Shown one piece after another: positions 8,165-17,581 of a stretch of DNA of 64,000 nucleotides (its first letter is position 1; each line of letters begins with the position of its first letter). The position numbers were made by a program, and so were the translations under genes. The notes under the pieces are model-generated. The model saw nothing but the letters and a program-made list of their open reading frames with translations. It was not told the DNA's origin and made no database searches. Source of the stretch: Pseudomonas putida (GTDB lineage Bacteria; Pseudomonadota; Gammaproteobacteria; Pseudomonadales; Pseudomonadaceae). The stretch covers positions 124,001-188,000 of the forward strand of contig NZ_SMTE01000004.1 of assembly GCF_004357765.1 (NCBI RefSeq), given 5' to 3'.

Positions 8165-9874
8165 TCACCGCGCCTCGATATGCGCAATCATCAACTGCAC
8201 ACTCTCATTCCCACGAAACTCGTTCACATCCAGCTTGTACGCAAGCTCCACCCAACGCACCGTCGGATTCGGCCACACGTCGCGGTCGATGCCGAAGGCG
8301 ATGCCATCCAGCCGCACCGAGCCGCACTCGCTCTTGAGCACGACCTTGAGGTGTCGCTCCCCCACCACGCGCTGCTCCACCAACTGGAACACGCCATGGA
8401 ACAACGGCTCGGGGAAGTGCTGCCCCCAAGGCCCGGCATGGCGCAGGGCCTTGGCCAGCTCGAGGTGGAATTCCTCCACCGCCAGGGTGCCATCCGACAA
8501 CAGGCGGCCGGTGAGATCCTCTTCGCGCAACTGGCGACGGACCTCCTCATCGAAGGCCGCGGCAAACGCCGGGAAGTTACCCTCCGGCAGCGACAGTCCG
8601 GCGGCCATGGCGTGCCCGCCGAACTTGCTGATCAATTGCGGATGACGCGCTGCCACCGCATCCAGCGCATCGCGAATATGAAAGCCCGGCACTGAACGCG
8701 CCGAGCCCTTGAGCATGCCGTCGCCGGCGTCGGCAAACGCGATGGTCGGTCGGTGATAACGCTCTTTCAGGCGCGAAGCCAGGATACCGATGACACCTTG
8801 GTGCCAGTCGGCGTCGAACAGGCACAGGCCGTAAGGCATCGACTCCACCGGCAGATCCTTGAGCTGCGCCAGCGCCTCGCGCTGCATGCCCTGCTCGATC
8901 GACTTGCGGTCCTGGTTCAGGTCATCCAGCTGCTGGGCCATGTCCTGGGCCAGGGCCGCGTCCTCGCACAACAAGCACTCGATGCCCAGGCTCATGTCGT
9001 CCAGGCGCCCGGCCGCATTCAGCCGCGGGCCGAGAATGAAGCCTAGGTCAGTCGAGGTGATGCGCCGGTGGTCGCGGCGCGCCACTTCAAGGATTGCTTT
9101 CAACCCCGGTCGCGCGCGGCCGGCACGGATGCGTTCGAGCCCTTGGTGCACGAGGATGCGGTTGTTGGCATCCAGCGGTACCACGTCGGCGACGCTGCCC
9201 AGGGCGACCAAGTCGAGCAGCTCGCCGATGTTCGGCTGCGCCTGGGTTTCATACCGACCCAGGCTGCGCAAGCGCGCACGCAGGGCCATGAGCACGTAGA
9301 AGATCACCCCGACTCCGGCCAGCGACTTGCTCGGAAACGCGCAGCCCGGCTGGTTGGGGTTGACGATGGCGTCGGCAGCAGGCAACTGAGCACCAGGCAG
9401 GTGGTGGTCGGTGACCAATACCTTGAGCCCGGCAGCCTTGGCCGCCGCAACGCCCTCGACGCTGGAAATGCCGTTGTCCACGGTCACCAGCAACTGCGGC
9501 TGGCGTTGCAGCGCCACCTCGACGATTTCCGGGGTCAGGCCGTAGCCGTACTCGAAACGGTTGGGCACCAGGTAATCGACATGGGCCGCGCCCAGCAGGC
9601 GCAGGCCGAGCACGCCGACCGTGCTGGCAGTAGCGCCATCGGCGTCGAAATCGCCGACGATGAGGATCCGCTGGCGCTGGTCAAGGGCCTCGACCAGCAG
9701 GTCGACCGCGGCCTCGATGCCCTTGAGCTGCTGATACGGCAGCAGCCGCGCCAGGCTCTTGTCCAGTTCGGCCTCGGACTGCACGCCACGGGCGGCATAC
9801 AGGCGGGTCAGCAGGGGTGGCAGATTACCCAGCGATGGCAGGGTCGGTGGCAACGGACGGGGTTCGATACGCAT
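8165..9874 (-). CDS. recJ: Single-stranded-DNA-specific exonuclease RecJ
   Basis: A 569-residue RecJ of normal length. The DHH-family motifs are visible: GDFDADGATAS (motif I, around residue 75-85), TVDNGISS, VTDHHLPG (the DHH signature) and ALGSVADVVPL; the DHHA1-like part carries SARSVPGFHIRDALD and SKFGGHAMAAGLSL, and a C-terminal OB domain follows. RecJ degrades 5'-ended single strands in recombination and mismatch or base-excision repair. The yaeQ gene lies 30 bases upstream on the same strand, so co-transcription is likely. Confidence 0.97.
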   Translation of the reverse strand: MRIEPRPLPPTLPSLGNLPPLLTRLYAARGVQSEAELDKSLARLLPYQQLKGIEAAVDLLVEALDQRQRILIVGDFDADGATASTVGVLGLRLLGAAHVDYLVPNRFEYGYGLTPEIVEVALQRQPQLLVTVDNGISSVEGVAAAKAAGLKVLVTDHHLPGAQLPAADAIVNPNQPGCAFPSKSLAGVGVIFYVLMALRARLRSLGRYETQAQPNIGELLDLVALGSVADVVPLDANNRILVHQGLERIRAGRARPGLKAILEVARRDHRRITSTDLGFILGPRLNAAGRLDDMSLGIECLLCEDAALAQDMAQQLDDLNQDRKSIEQGMQREALAQLKDLPVESMPYGLCLFDADWHQGVIGILASRLKERYHRPTIAFADAGDGMLKGSARSVPGFHIRDALDAVAARHPQLISKFGGHAMAAGLSLPEGNFPAFAAAFDEEVRRQLREEDLTGRLLSDGTLAVEEFHLELAKALRHAGPWGQHFPEPLFHGVFQLVEQRVVGERHLKVVLKSECGSVRLDGIAFGIDRDVWPNPTVRWVELAYKLDVNEFRGNESVQLMIAHIEAR

Positions 9875-9904
9875 GGGATCTTCGGCAGTCGGCTATCGAT
9901 CGGT

Positions 9905-10447
9905 TCAGCCACGCTCGCCGAGCAGCCACTGAAGCTGCACTTCGTGCTGGCCACGGTCGTCGGTGACGAACAGGGTGCCTTCGCTGATCATGACATCCCA
10001 CTTGATGGTACGTGGCATGTCGGTGGCCAGTACTTCCAGCACCTCCTGCGGGACAGCGGCGATGCTCAGGTTCTTCAGGCCCTTGACTGCCCCGACGACC
10101 TTGCCCTCCCACACCCGCAGGCTGCCGTATGCCAGCAGGCTGGTACGTTCAGTGCGGCGCGAACACCAGGTGAGGCGCTCGGCGTCTGGCTGGCCGACTT
10201 CGATCCAGTGCAGGATGCGGTCATCCAGGCTCTTTTCCCACAATGCCGCCTCGTCGACATCCGACAGGCCACGGCCGAACGACAGATTCTCGTTATACCA
10301 AAGGGCGTAGGCCAGCAAACGCACAGCCATGCGCTCTTCGGTTTCCGACGGGTGACGGGCAATGGTCTGCCGGACGTTTTCGTACACACCGCGATCGAGA
10401 TCGGTCAGGTTCAGTTCGAATTTATAGGTGGTGGACGGCTGGGCCAT
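9905..10447 (-). CDS. yaeQ: YaeQ family protein
   Basis: A 180-residue protein matching the YaeQ family over its full length: FELNLTDLDRGVYENV at the start, then ETEERMAVRLLAYALWY, the DEAALWEKSLD segment and WIEVGQPDAERL. YaeQ has a PD-(D/E)XK-like fold by structure, but its biochemical role is not established. The internal ATG at 10447 is used because the family starts there (MAQPSTTYKFEL). It precedes recJ by 30 bases. Confidence 0.93.
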   Translation of the reverse strand: MAQPSTTYKFELNLTDLDRGVYENVRQTIARHPSETEERMAVRLLAYALWYNENLSFGRGLSDVDEAALWEKSLDDRILHWIEVGQPDAERLTWCSRRTERTSLLAYGSLRVWEGKVVGAVKGLKNLSIAAVPQEVLEVLATDMPRTIKWDVMISEGTLFVTDDRGQHEVQLQWLLGERG

Positions 10448-10579
10448 GGTCGACGGGCTTCTTGCGCAAAGAAAAGTGACACAGTCTAACCGATCCTGAT
10501 GTTCGTTGCGCCGAGGGAGTACCTGCCACCTCAGACCTATGATAAAACCTCGGGTCTGACCAGTCGCCACGGATGTCTC

Positions 10580-11779
10580 ATGTCTACCCCCAGCAAACCA
10601 CTCGCCGGCCTCAAGGTCGTCGAACTCGGCACCTTGATCGCCGGCCCCTTCGCTTCGCGCATTTGCGCCGAATTCGGTGCCGAGGTGATCAAGGTCGAGT
10701 CCCCCGACGGCGGCGACCCGCTGCGCAAATGGCGCAAGTTGTACGAGGGCACATCGCTGTGGTGGTTCGTGCAGGCCCGTAACAAGCAATCGCTCACCCT
10801 CAATCTCAAGCATCCCGAAGGCCGCGAGATTCTCAAGCGCCTGTTGGCAGAGGCCGACATCCTGATCGAAAATTTCCGACCTGGCGTGCTGGAAAAGCTC
10901 GGCCTGGGCTGGGATGTCCTGCATGCGCTCAATCCACGCCTGGTCATGGTGCGTCTGTCCGGCTTCGGCCAGACCGGACCGATGAAGGATCAGCCAGGCT
11001 TCGGCGCGGTCGGCGAGTCAATGGGCGGCCTGCGCTACATCACCGGCTTCGAGGATCGGCCGCCGGTGCGCACCGGCATTTCCATCGGCGACTCGATTGC
11101 TGCCTTGTGGGGCGTGATCGGCGCGCTGATGGCATTGCGTCATCGCGAGGTCAACGGTGGTCAAGGCCAGGTGGTGGACGTGGCCCTGTATGAAGCGATC
11201 TTCGCCATGATGGAAAGCATGGTCCCCGAGTTCGACGTATTCGGTTTCATCCGGGAGCGCACCGGTAACATCATGCCAGGCATCACCCCCTCCTCTATCC
11301 ACACCAGTGCCGATGGCAAGCACGTGCAGATCGGCGCCAACGGCGATGCGATCTTCAAGCGTTTCATGCATGCCATCGGTCGCCCTGACCTGGCCGACGA
11401 CCCTACTCTGGCCAGCAACGATGGCCGTGACGCACGCCGGGACGAGCTGTATGGCGTGATCGACCGTTGGGCCAACAGCCTGCCGTTGCAGCAACTGATG
11501 CAGATCCTCGGCGCCGCCGAGGTGCCGGCCAGCCGCATCTACTCGGCCGAAGACATGTTCAGCGACCCGCAATTCCTGGCCCGAGAAATGTTCCTCCAGG
11601 CCAAGTTGCCGGACGGCAAGCCGTTCAAGATGCCGGGCATCGTACCCAAGCTCTCGGACACGCCAGGTTCGGCCGAGTGGGTCGGACCGACACTGGGCGA
11701 GCATACCGACCGCCTGCTGGCCGGCCTGGGTTACGACGCCAGAGCCATTGCCAATCTCCGCGCAGCAGGCACGGTCTGA
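10580..11779 (+). CDS. CaiB/BaiF family CoA-transferase (class III)
   Basis: A 399-residue class III CoA-transferase. The N-terminal LAGLKVVELGTLIAGPFA, the GAEVIKVESPDGGDPLR block, the catalytic Asp expected in the SLTLNLKHPEGREIL to LIENFRPGVLEKLGLG region, and GDSIAALWGVIGALMAL are characteristic. It moves CoA between carboxylic acids; the acid pair cannot be told from sequence. Start chosen at 10580 (MSTPSKPLAG); an upstream in-frame ATG adds 27 residues outside the family. Divergent from yaeQ, and 8 bases before the next gene, so likely an operon pair. Confidence 0.9.
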   Translation: MSTPSKPLAGLKVVELGTLIAGPFASRICAEFGAEVIKVESPDGGDPLRKWRKLYEGTSLWWFVQARNKQSLTLNLKHPEGREILKRLLAEADILIENFRPGVLEKLGLGWDVLHALNPRLVMVRLSGFGQTGPMKDQPGFGAVGESMGGLRYITGFEDRPPVRTGISIGDSIAALWGVIGALMALRHREVNGGQGQVVDVALYEAIFAMMESMVPEFDVFGFIRERTGNIMPGITPSSIHTSADGKHVQIGANGDAIFKRFMHAIGRPDLADDPTLASNDGRDARRDELYGVIDRWANSLPLQQLMQILGAAEVPASRIYSAEDMFSDPQFLAREMFLQAKLPDGKPFKMPGIVPKLSDTPGSAEWVGPTLGEHTDRLLAGLGYDARAIANLRAAGTV

Positions 11780-11787
11780 CCGCGCCC

Positions 11788-12660
11788 ATGCCCTCCGCAC
11801 GCCGGGGCCGGCCACTGCTCGCGTTATGCGCCTTGTTGCTGGCCCTGACCCTGCAACCGGTTGCCGCGAAGGAACGGCTGATCTGGCTGGTACGCGATCT
11901 GCCCCCGTTCACCATCTTCGATGGCAGCGAAAAAGGCCAAGGCGTGATCGACCAGCTATTACCCCTGCTGATCGAGCAGATGCCTGAGTACGATCACCGT
12001 ATCGTCAGGGTCAACCGTGCCCGCGGCCTGCAGATGCTCCAGGCCGGCCATTTCGTCTGCGATCCGACGCTGCTCTGGACTGCCGAGCGAGCGCGTTACG
12101 TGCAGTACTCGGTACCCGCCCTGGGAGCGCTGAGCAGTGGCTTGATGGTCCACAAGCACAATGCGAACAGGCTAAAGGCCTTCAGTAACGGTAGCGAAGT
12201 CGACCTGCAGGGCTTGCTCACGCAAACGCCACTCAAACTCGGCATCGTGGCCGAGCGCAGCTATGGCACGCAGATCGACGATATGATCAGCAACCTCCCC
12301 GATTCGGCGCTCAACCGTCATTACGGCAACGACGCCACCGCCAGCCTGCTGCAGATGCAACAGCTGGGGCGCCTGCAACTGGTCCTAGGCTATTGGCCGG
12401 AAATGCGCTACCTGATCCAGCAGCACGGCGGTTCACCAGACGACTATCGCTTCTACCCAATCCAGGGAGTCAAACGCTTCCAGTTCCTCCACGTAGGCTG
12501 TGCCAACACCACACTGGGACGCGCCGCTATAGCGCATATCGACCAGTTGTTGCCGACCCTGCGGCGCGAGACCTTGCCGTTGCTCTACGCGAACTGGCTC
12601 GACCCGGAGTTACGTGAGGATTATCTGCAGCAGAGCCGGCAGTTTTTCACCGACCCCTGA
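11788..12660 (+). CDS. Periplasmic solute-binding-like protein (TIGR02285 type)
   Basis: 290 residues with a signal peptide (RRGRPLLALCALLLALTL, cleavage after VAA) followed by a SBP_bac_3-like fold: LIWLVRDLPPFTIFDG at the start and LGIVAERSYGTQID in the hinge region. Such proteins in Pseudomonas are often orphan periplasmic binding proteins next to signalling or enzyme genes rather than parts of ABC transporters; no permease is nearby. Ligand unknown. The gene follows the CoA-transferase gene after 8 bases. Whether the two work together cannot be decided here. Confidence 0.8.
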   Translation: MPSARRGRPLLALCALLLALTLQPVAAKERLIWLVRDLPPFTIFDGSEKGQGVIDQLLPLLIEQMPEYDHRIVRVNRARGLQMLQAGHFVCDPTLLWTAERARYVQYSVPALGALSSGLMVHKHNANRLKAFSNGSEVDLQGLLTQTPLKLGIVAERSYGTQIDDMISNLPDSALNRHYGNDATASLLQMQQLGRLQLVLGYWPEMRYLIQQHGGSPDDYRFYPIQGVKRFQFLHVGCANTTLGRAAIAHIDQLLPTLRRETLPLLYANWLDPELREDYLQQSRQFFTDP

Positions 12661-12683
12661 TCGCCGAACGGCGAAAAAAAGAA

Positions 12684-12712
12684 ACCCCGGGCTGGGGAAA
12701 TATGCCCGGGGT
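12684..12712 (-). terminator. Rho-independent terminator for the 12804-13085 gene
   Basis: A 9-bp perfect stem (ACCCCGGGC and GCCCGGGGT) with an 11-base loop. On the minus strand it is followed by TTCTTTTTTTCG, a strong U-tract. It also lies 23 bases after the stop of the plus-strand gene and may act on both. Confidence 0.85.
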
Positions 12713-12803
12713 CAACCGAAAGCCTTCTCAGGCTTCCCAAGACTCTCTACCGACGCCGGAGCTGTGCGTGGGCAGATAGCCTCTGCTGAATCTGATGACG
12801 CGC

Positions 12804-13085
12804 TCAGGCAAAGGTTCCCTGAGGCTGCCGGCACTGTTGCAAAGCCGCGATCACACAGGGTTGCAGACGACCCTCGGCAATCTGCAGGTCGCGGTGCAGG
12901 CCATCGACCAGGTCGACGAGCAAGCGCTGCTCCTGCAACTGACGCAGGCTGACCGTGCGCTGCAAGGTCACGCTGCCAAGCGTGTCATACACGGTCAATT
13001 GACGGTTGCCGCCGGCATCCACGGGGCCGAGTCGGGTCTGATAAGGGCTCAGCGCTTCGTTGAGCAGTCTGCAGATTCTTTCCAT
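12804..13085 (-). CDS. Small DUF3509-like Pseudomonas protein
   Basis: A 93-residue protein (MERICRLLNEALSPYQ onward) with a hydrophilic alternating beta pattern (QLTVYDTLGSVTLQRTV) and a helical C-terminus (LVDGLHRDLQIAEG). It resembles the DUF3509 family of small Pseudomonas proteins with no known function. I chose the second ATG (13085) because the first, 12 codons upstream, has no ribosome site. A strong terminator follows. No membrane segment or Cys cluster is seen. Confidence 0.65.
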   Translation of the reverse strand: MERICRLLNEALSPYQTRLGPVDAGGNRQLTVYDTLGSVTLQRTVSLRQLQEQRLLVDLVDGLHRDLQIAEGRLQPCVIAALQQCRQPQGTFA

Positions 13086-13164
13086 CCGGATCACTCGCTG
13101 CGTGGTGGGATATACAGGCATTGACCAGCAAGCGCAGCGGAAAGTTCTTCAAACTGCGCCTGTC

Positions 13165-13572
13165 TCAATGAGCATGCTGGCTCGACATGACCGTTTGAAT
13201 ACGCTCCAGAGCCTGTTGCCAGCGCCGCATCGGCAGCGGCCACGACAACTCGGCCAGTACCTTGAAACCCCGCATGCGAGCCTGCCCTGCCGGGCTTTCC
13301 CGGTCGTCGTCACCCCTGCTGCCGACGAACAGCAGAGCCGGCACCTGATGACTGTCGGTAAGTCGCTCGAACAACACCTGGGCCGTGGCCGGAGCCAGAC
13401 CCGCATCGAGGATCAGCAGATCGGCGACACGTTCGCGCGCCAGGCAGGCTTGGAGATCGGCAAGATCGCGGGTGACGCGCACGTCGAAGATGCCCAGGGC
13501 ATTGCAGGCTTGGTGCAGGAGGATCTGGTGCGAAGGGCGAGCTTGATGAAGCAATACATAGGGCCTGGGCAT
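13165..13572 (-). CDS. Stand-alone degenerate response-regulator receiver-like protein
   Basis: 135 residues with the size and alternating pattern of a CheY-like receiver: RPYVLLHQARPSHQILL, VTRDLADLQACLA, and DLLILDAGL with an Asp at the phospho-acceptor position. The N-terminal acidic pair expected after the first strand is replaced by HQARPSH, and the lysine expected after strand 5 is not seen (ELSWPLPMRRW). It may be a pseudo-receiver that works without phosphorylation. There is no output domain. It lies downstream of thrC on the same strand after a 133-base gap. Confidence 0.6.
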   Translation of the reverse strand: MPRPYVLLHQARPSHQILLHQACNALGIFDVRVTRDLADLQACLARERVADLLILDAGLAPATAQVLFERLTDSHQVPALLFVGSRGDDDRESPAGQARMRGFKVLAELSWPLPMRRWQQALERIQTVMSSQHAH

Positions 13573-13705
13573 GAGCCGCTCCCGACAGGAAGGATCGACT
13601 GCACACTAAGCGAGGCGGCCAGCGCCCGATATCAGACATTTCTGAAAGTGCTGACCGGCGGACAATGGGGCCGCGCATTGCGCGCCGGCCCCATGCCCAG
13701 GGGAG

Positions 13706-15115
13706 TTACAACGGTTTGCCGCGATTGCCGTGCTGGCTGACGAAGGCCTGGACGGCCTTGAGGTCGTTGGCCAGGACCGTGCAGCGCTCCTCGCGGCTGA
13801 ACAGGTCGCTCATGTGCACAGGCAACTCCAGCGCCTTGCCGACACCGGCCTTCTCCACCGCTTCGGGGAACTTGACCGGATGCGCGGTACCCAGCACCAC
13901 CATCGGCGTGTCCAGGCTGCGGCGGCACTCGCGGGCGGCCTTGACGCCGATCGCGGTGTGCGGATCGAGCACTTCACCAGTACTGGCGAAGACTTCGGCG
14001 ATGGTCTCGCAAGTCTGCTCATCGCTGACGGCCAGCGAATCGAACAGCTTGCGCGCTTCGGTCCAGCGGTCCTGTTCGACGCTGAAGCCGCCACCTTGCT
14101 TGAAGGTCGCCATCAGTTCGGCCAATGCGGCGCCATTGCGACCGTGAAGGTCGAACAGCAGACGCTCGAAGTTGGACGAAACCATGATGTCCATCGACGG
14201 CGACAGGGTCGCGTGCAGGGTTTCCTTGACGTACTGGTTGCCGCTCATGAAGCGGTGCAGGATGTCGTTGCGGTTGGTCGCGACCACCAACTGGCTGATC
14301 GGCAGGCCCATGTTGCGCGCCAGGTAACCGGCGAAGATGTCGCCGAAGTTGCCGGTCGGCACCGAGAAGGCCACCGAGCGGGCCGGGCCACCGAGCTGCA
14401 GCGCAGCGTGGAAGTAGTAGACGATCTGGGCCATGATCCGCGCCCAGTTGATCGAATTGACGGCCACCAGGCGGGTGCCCTTGAGGAACGACTGGTCGGC
14501 GAAGCTGGCCTTGACCATTTCCTGGCAGTCGTCGAAGTTGCCTTCGATGGCGATGTTGTGGATGTTGTCGCCGAAGATGGTGGTCATCTGGCGGCGCTGT
14601 ACCTCCGACACACGCTGGTGCGGATGCAGGATGAAGATGTCGACGTTGTCGCAACGGCGGCAGCCTTCGATGGCGGCCGAGCCGGTGTCACCGCTGGTGG
14701 CGCCGATGATCACCACGCGCTCGTTGCGCTTGACCAAAACGTGGTCGAGCAGACGGCCGAGCAATTGCAGGGCGAAGTCCTTGAACGCCAGGGTCGGACC
14801 GTGGAACAGCTCCATGACCCATTCGTTGCCGTTGAGCTGGCGCAGCGGCGCCACGGCGGCGTGGGCGAACTCGCCGTAGGTCTCTTCGAGGATTTTCTTG
14901 AAGTCGGCGTCGGCGATGCTGCCTTCGACGAACGGGCGCATCACTCGGAAGGCCAGTTCGTGATACGGCAGGCCTGCCCAGGAGGCGATTTCTTCCTGGG
15001 TGAAACGTGGCAGGTTCTCAGGGACGTAGAGGCCACCATCGCTGGCGAGGCCGGCCAGCAGGACGTCTTCGAAATTCAGGGCCGGTGCCTGGCCGCGGGT
15101 ACTGATATAGCGCAT
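13706..15115 (-). CDS. thrC: Threonine synthase
   Basis: A 469-residue PLP enzyme converting O-phospho-L-homoserine to threonine. It opens with RYISTRGQAPALNFEDVLLA, as in Pseudomonas ThrC; the PLP lysine lies in GPTLAFKDFALQ, and the phosphate-binding GATSGDTGSAA segment is clear. Length is normal. Start at 15115 because the family begins there. It is downstream of hom on the same strand, forming the usual hom-thrC pair, but 163 bases with a repeat pair lie between them, so thrC may have its own promoter or be attenuated. Confidence 0.97.
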   Translation of the reverse strand: MRYISTRGQAPALNFEDVLLAGLASDGGLYVPENLPRFTQEEIASWAGLPYHELAFRVMRPFVEGSIADADFKKILEETYGEFAHAAVAPLRQLNGNEWVMELFHGPTLAFKDFALQLLGRLLDHVLVKRNERVVIIGATSGDTGSAAIEGCRRCDNVDIFILHPHQRVSEVQRRQMTTIFGDNIHNIAIEGNFDDCQEMVKASFADQSFLKGTRLVAVNSINWARIMAQIVYYFHAALQLGGPARSVAFSVPTGNFGDIFAGYLARNMGLPISQLVVATNRNDILHRFMSGNQYVKETLHATLSPSMDIMVSSNFERLLFDLHGRNGAALAELMATFKQGGGFSVEQDRWTEARKLFDSLAVSDEQTCETIAEVFASTGEVLDPHTAIGVKAARECRRSLDTPMVVLGTAHPVKFPEAVEKAGVGKALELPVHMSDLFSREERCTVLANDLKAVQAFVSQHGNRGKPL

Positions 15116-15133
15116 GGGTGCAAACCTTTGGTT

Positions 15134-15280
15134 TGAGCGGCGAGCTACGAGCTGCAAGCTAAAAGACAAAGCCAATTGGCGTTGATCCTGTACCCTGCGT
15201 TTCCTTCCTCGCCGCTGATGAAATCTGTTCAAAGCCTCAACAGCGAACTGCCTTTACTCGCAGCTTGAGGCTTGCCGCTT
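15134..15280. repeat. Inverted pair of GCAAGCT-type repeats between hom and thrC
   Basis: GCGGCGAGCTACGAGCTGCA starts at about 15137 and the opposite arm (about 15257-15280) reads on the minus strand AAGCGGCAAGCCTCAAGCTG. The two arms are imperfect inverted copies about 100 bases apart, and the second overlaps the hom stop codon. The same word family is at 24549-24650. This is a second repeat class, unlike the CGCGGG-core REPs. Confidence 0.7.
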
Positions 15281-16583
15281 AATTGAGCTGTTCGACGCGA
15301 ATGCGCACGACCTTGCCGACCACGTCCTGCAGGGCTTCCAGGGCGACGATGGCGTCGTCGATACCCTGCTCGACCACGCGGTGGGTCAGCAGAATCATCG
15401 GCACCAGCCCGTCCTGTTCCTCGGCTTCCTTCTGCATGATCGATTCGATGTTGATACCACGCTCGGACAGGATGCTCGCCACCTGGGCCAGCACGCCAGG
15501 ATGATCCTTGGCCTGGATACGCAGGTAGTAGGCGCTCTCGCAGGCTTCGATCGGCAGGATCGGGTGCGCCGACAGCGAATCGGGCTGGAAGGCCAGGTGC
15601 GGTACGCGGTTTTCCGGATCGGAAGTCATGGCGCGAACCACGTCGACCAGGTCGGCGACCACCGACGAAGCGGTCGGCTCCATGCCGGCACCGGCGCCGT
15701 AGTAAAGGGTCGAACCCGCAGCATCGCCGTTGACCATCACGGCGTTCATCACGCCATTGACGTTGGCGATCAGGCGATCGCTCGGGATCAGGGTCGGGTG
15801 CACACGCAGCTCGATACCCTCGGCGGTACGACGCGCCACGCCCAGGTGCTTGATGCGATAGCCCAGGGCCTCGGCGTAGTTCACATCAGCGGTGGTCAGC
15901 TGAGTGATGCCTTCGGTGTAGGCCTTTTCGAACTGCAGAGGAATTCCGAAGGCGATCGAGGCCAGGATGGTCAGCTTGTGCGCGGCGTCGATGCCCTCGA
16001 CATCGAAAGTCGGATCGGCTTCGGCATAACCCAGGGCCTGGGCCTCGGCCAGCACGTCAGGGAAGGCACGGCCTTTCTCGCGCATTTCGGTGAGGATGAA
16101 GTTACCGGTGCCGTTGATGATACCGGCCAGCCAGTTGATGCGGTTAGCCGACAGGCCTTCGCGGATCGCCTTGATCACCGGGATGCCACCGGCCACAGCG
16201 GCTTCGAAGGCAACGATCACGCCCTTCTCGCGAGCCTTGGCGAAGATCTCGTTGCCGTGTACGGCGATCAGCGCCTTGTTGGCGGTGACCACGTGCTTGC
16301 CGTTCTCGATGGCCTTGAGGACCAGGTCGCGGGCGATGGTGTAGCCACCGATCAGCTCGATGACGATATCGATCTCCGGGTTGCTCGCGACTTCGAACAC
16401 ATCAGCGGTAATGGGGGTACCGGTAATCTGGCAGTTCGGGTTCTGCGAGCGCATGGCAATCTGTGCCACTTCAATACCGCGCCCGGCACGCCGGGCAATC
16501 TCCTCGGCGTTGCGCTGAAGTACATTGAAGGTTCCGCCACCGACGGTCCCCAACCCACAGATGCCTACTTTGACCGGTTTCAC
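15279..16583 (-). CDS. hom: Homoserine dehydrogenase
   Basis: A 434-residue NAD(P)-dependent enzyme reducing aspartate semialdehyde to homoserine in the threonine/methionine branch. The N-terminal VKVGICGLGTVGGGTFNVL is the Rossmann nucleotide site; GGIPVIKAIREGLSANRINW and ADPTFDVEGIDAAHKL hold catalytic and substrate residues; an ACT domain follows at the C-terminus (DHPGVLAQVASILSERGI), consistent with threonine feedback. The start is GTG at 16583, with GGGAG upstream, matching the normal family length. Confidence 0.97.
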   Translation of the reverse strand: MKPVKVGICGLGTVGGGTFNVLQRNAEEIARRAGRGIEVAQIAMRSQNPNCQITGTPITADVFEVASNPEIDIVIELIGGYTIARDLVLKAIENGKHVVTANKALIAVHGNEIFAKAREKGVIVAFEAAVAGGIPVIKAIREGLSANRINWLAGIINGTGNFILTEMREKGRAFPDVLAEAQALGYAEADPTFDVEGIDAAHKLTILASIAFGIPLQFEKAYTEGITQLTTADVNYAEALGYRIKHLGVARRTAEGIELRVHPTLIPSDRLIANVNGVMNAVMVNGDAAGSTLYYGAGAGMEPTASSVVADLVDVVRAMTSDPENRVPHLAFQPDSLSAHPILPIEACESAYYLRIQAKDHPGVLAQVASILSERGINIESIMQKEAEEQDGLVPMILLTHRVVEQGIDDAIVALEALQDVVGKVVRIRVEQLN

Positions 16584-16665
16584 TGTGAACTCCCCATTGT
16601 ACGGCCGGCGCCTTCGCCGACCGTGAAACATGCCGTCACCCCATGACGACGGCGCATTGAATTGA

Positions 16666-17427
16666 TTACTTGGCGGCTTGCGCCTGGCCGGCCAGGGCCA
16701 GCTTGGCCACCTGTGGCGCCGGCTGGTAGCCCGGAATCACCTGACCGCTTTCGAGGACGATCGCCGGCGTGCCGTTGACGCCGATCGACTGACCCAGCTG
16801 GAATTGCTTGCCAACCGGATTGGCGCACTTGGCCGCCTTGATTTCCTTGCCATCGATCATTTTGTCCAGCGCCGCGCGGCGATCGCTGGAGCACCACACT
16901 GCCTGCAACTGCTCATCACCCGGCGAGCCCAGCCCCTGGCGCGGGAAGGCGACATAGCGCACTTCGATACCACGGCGGTTGAGCTCCGGCACTTCGGCGT
17001 GCAGCTTGTGGCAGTAAGGACAGGTGGTGTCGGTGAAGACGGTGATGTGCGACTTGGTTTCGCCCTTGGCAGGATAAACCACCATCTCGGCCGCTGGAAT
17101 GCCGTTGATGAGCTTGGCGATACCTTGGCGTTCGGTTTTTTCGGTGAGGTTGACTGGCTTGCCGTCCTGGATCTGGAACAGGTAGCCCTGCATCACGAAC
17201 TGGCCATCGGCGCTGGCATAGAGCACACGACCGCCCTGCAGCTTGACTTCGTACAGGCCACTGACCGGGCTGCTGCCGACGCTTTCCACCGGAACTTCGA
17301 GTTCGAGGTTTTGCAATGACTTGCGAATCGCCTGCTCGGCACCGCTATTGACGTCGCTGGCCGCGGCAACGGCGAAAGTACTGGCCAGCGCCAAGGCGGC
17401 GGCGGCGAAAAATGGGGTCACGCGCAT
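16666..17427 (-). CDS. dsbC: Periplasmic thiol:disulfide isomerase DsbC
   Basis: 253 residues: a signal peptide (about 1-22, ends VAAAS), an N-terminal dimerisation domain (IRKSLQNLELEVPVESVG) and a thioredoxin-like domain with the active-site CPYC in TDTTCPYCHKLH. It reshuffles wrong disulfides in periplasmic proteins and is kept reduced by DsbD. Located in the conserved xerD-dsbC-hom-thrC order of Pseudomonas. The gene is complete. Confidence 0.96.
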   Translation of the reverse strand: MRVTPFFAAAALALASTFAVAAASDVNSGAEQAIRKSLQNLELEVPVESVGSSPVSGLYEVKLQGGRVLYASADGQFVMQGYLFQIQDGKPVNLTEKTERQGIAKLINGIPAAEMVVYPAKGETKSHITVFTDTTCPYCHKLHAEVPELNRRGIEVRYVAFPRQGLGSPGDEQLQAVWCSSDRRAALDKMIDGKEIKAAKCANPVGKQFQLGQSIGVNGTPAIVLESGQVIPGYQPAPQVAKLALAGQAQAAK

Positions 17428-17581
17428 GGGGAACTCCTGAGGGCGGACAGGGGCCGGAGGGTGTCGCCGGCAAACGAACCGTGGCGACCGTGCGGCCCTT
17501 GATGCAAACCGCCCAAGACTACCACATCAGGCCAGGGTTGAAGGGGCTTGCAGGTACCGGTCGGCGGAACATGAAAATGAT

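Noticed and set aside
12661-12723. The GC-rich hairpin at 12684-12712 as a terminator only for the plus-strand binding-protein gene
   Set aside because: The U-tract is on the minus-strand side, so its main use is for the DUF3509-like gene.
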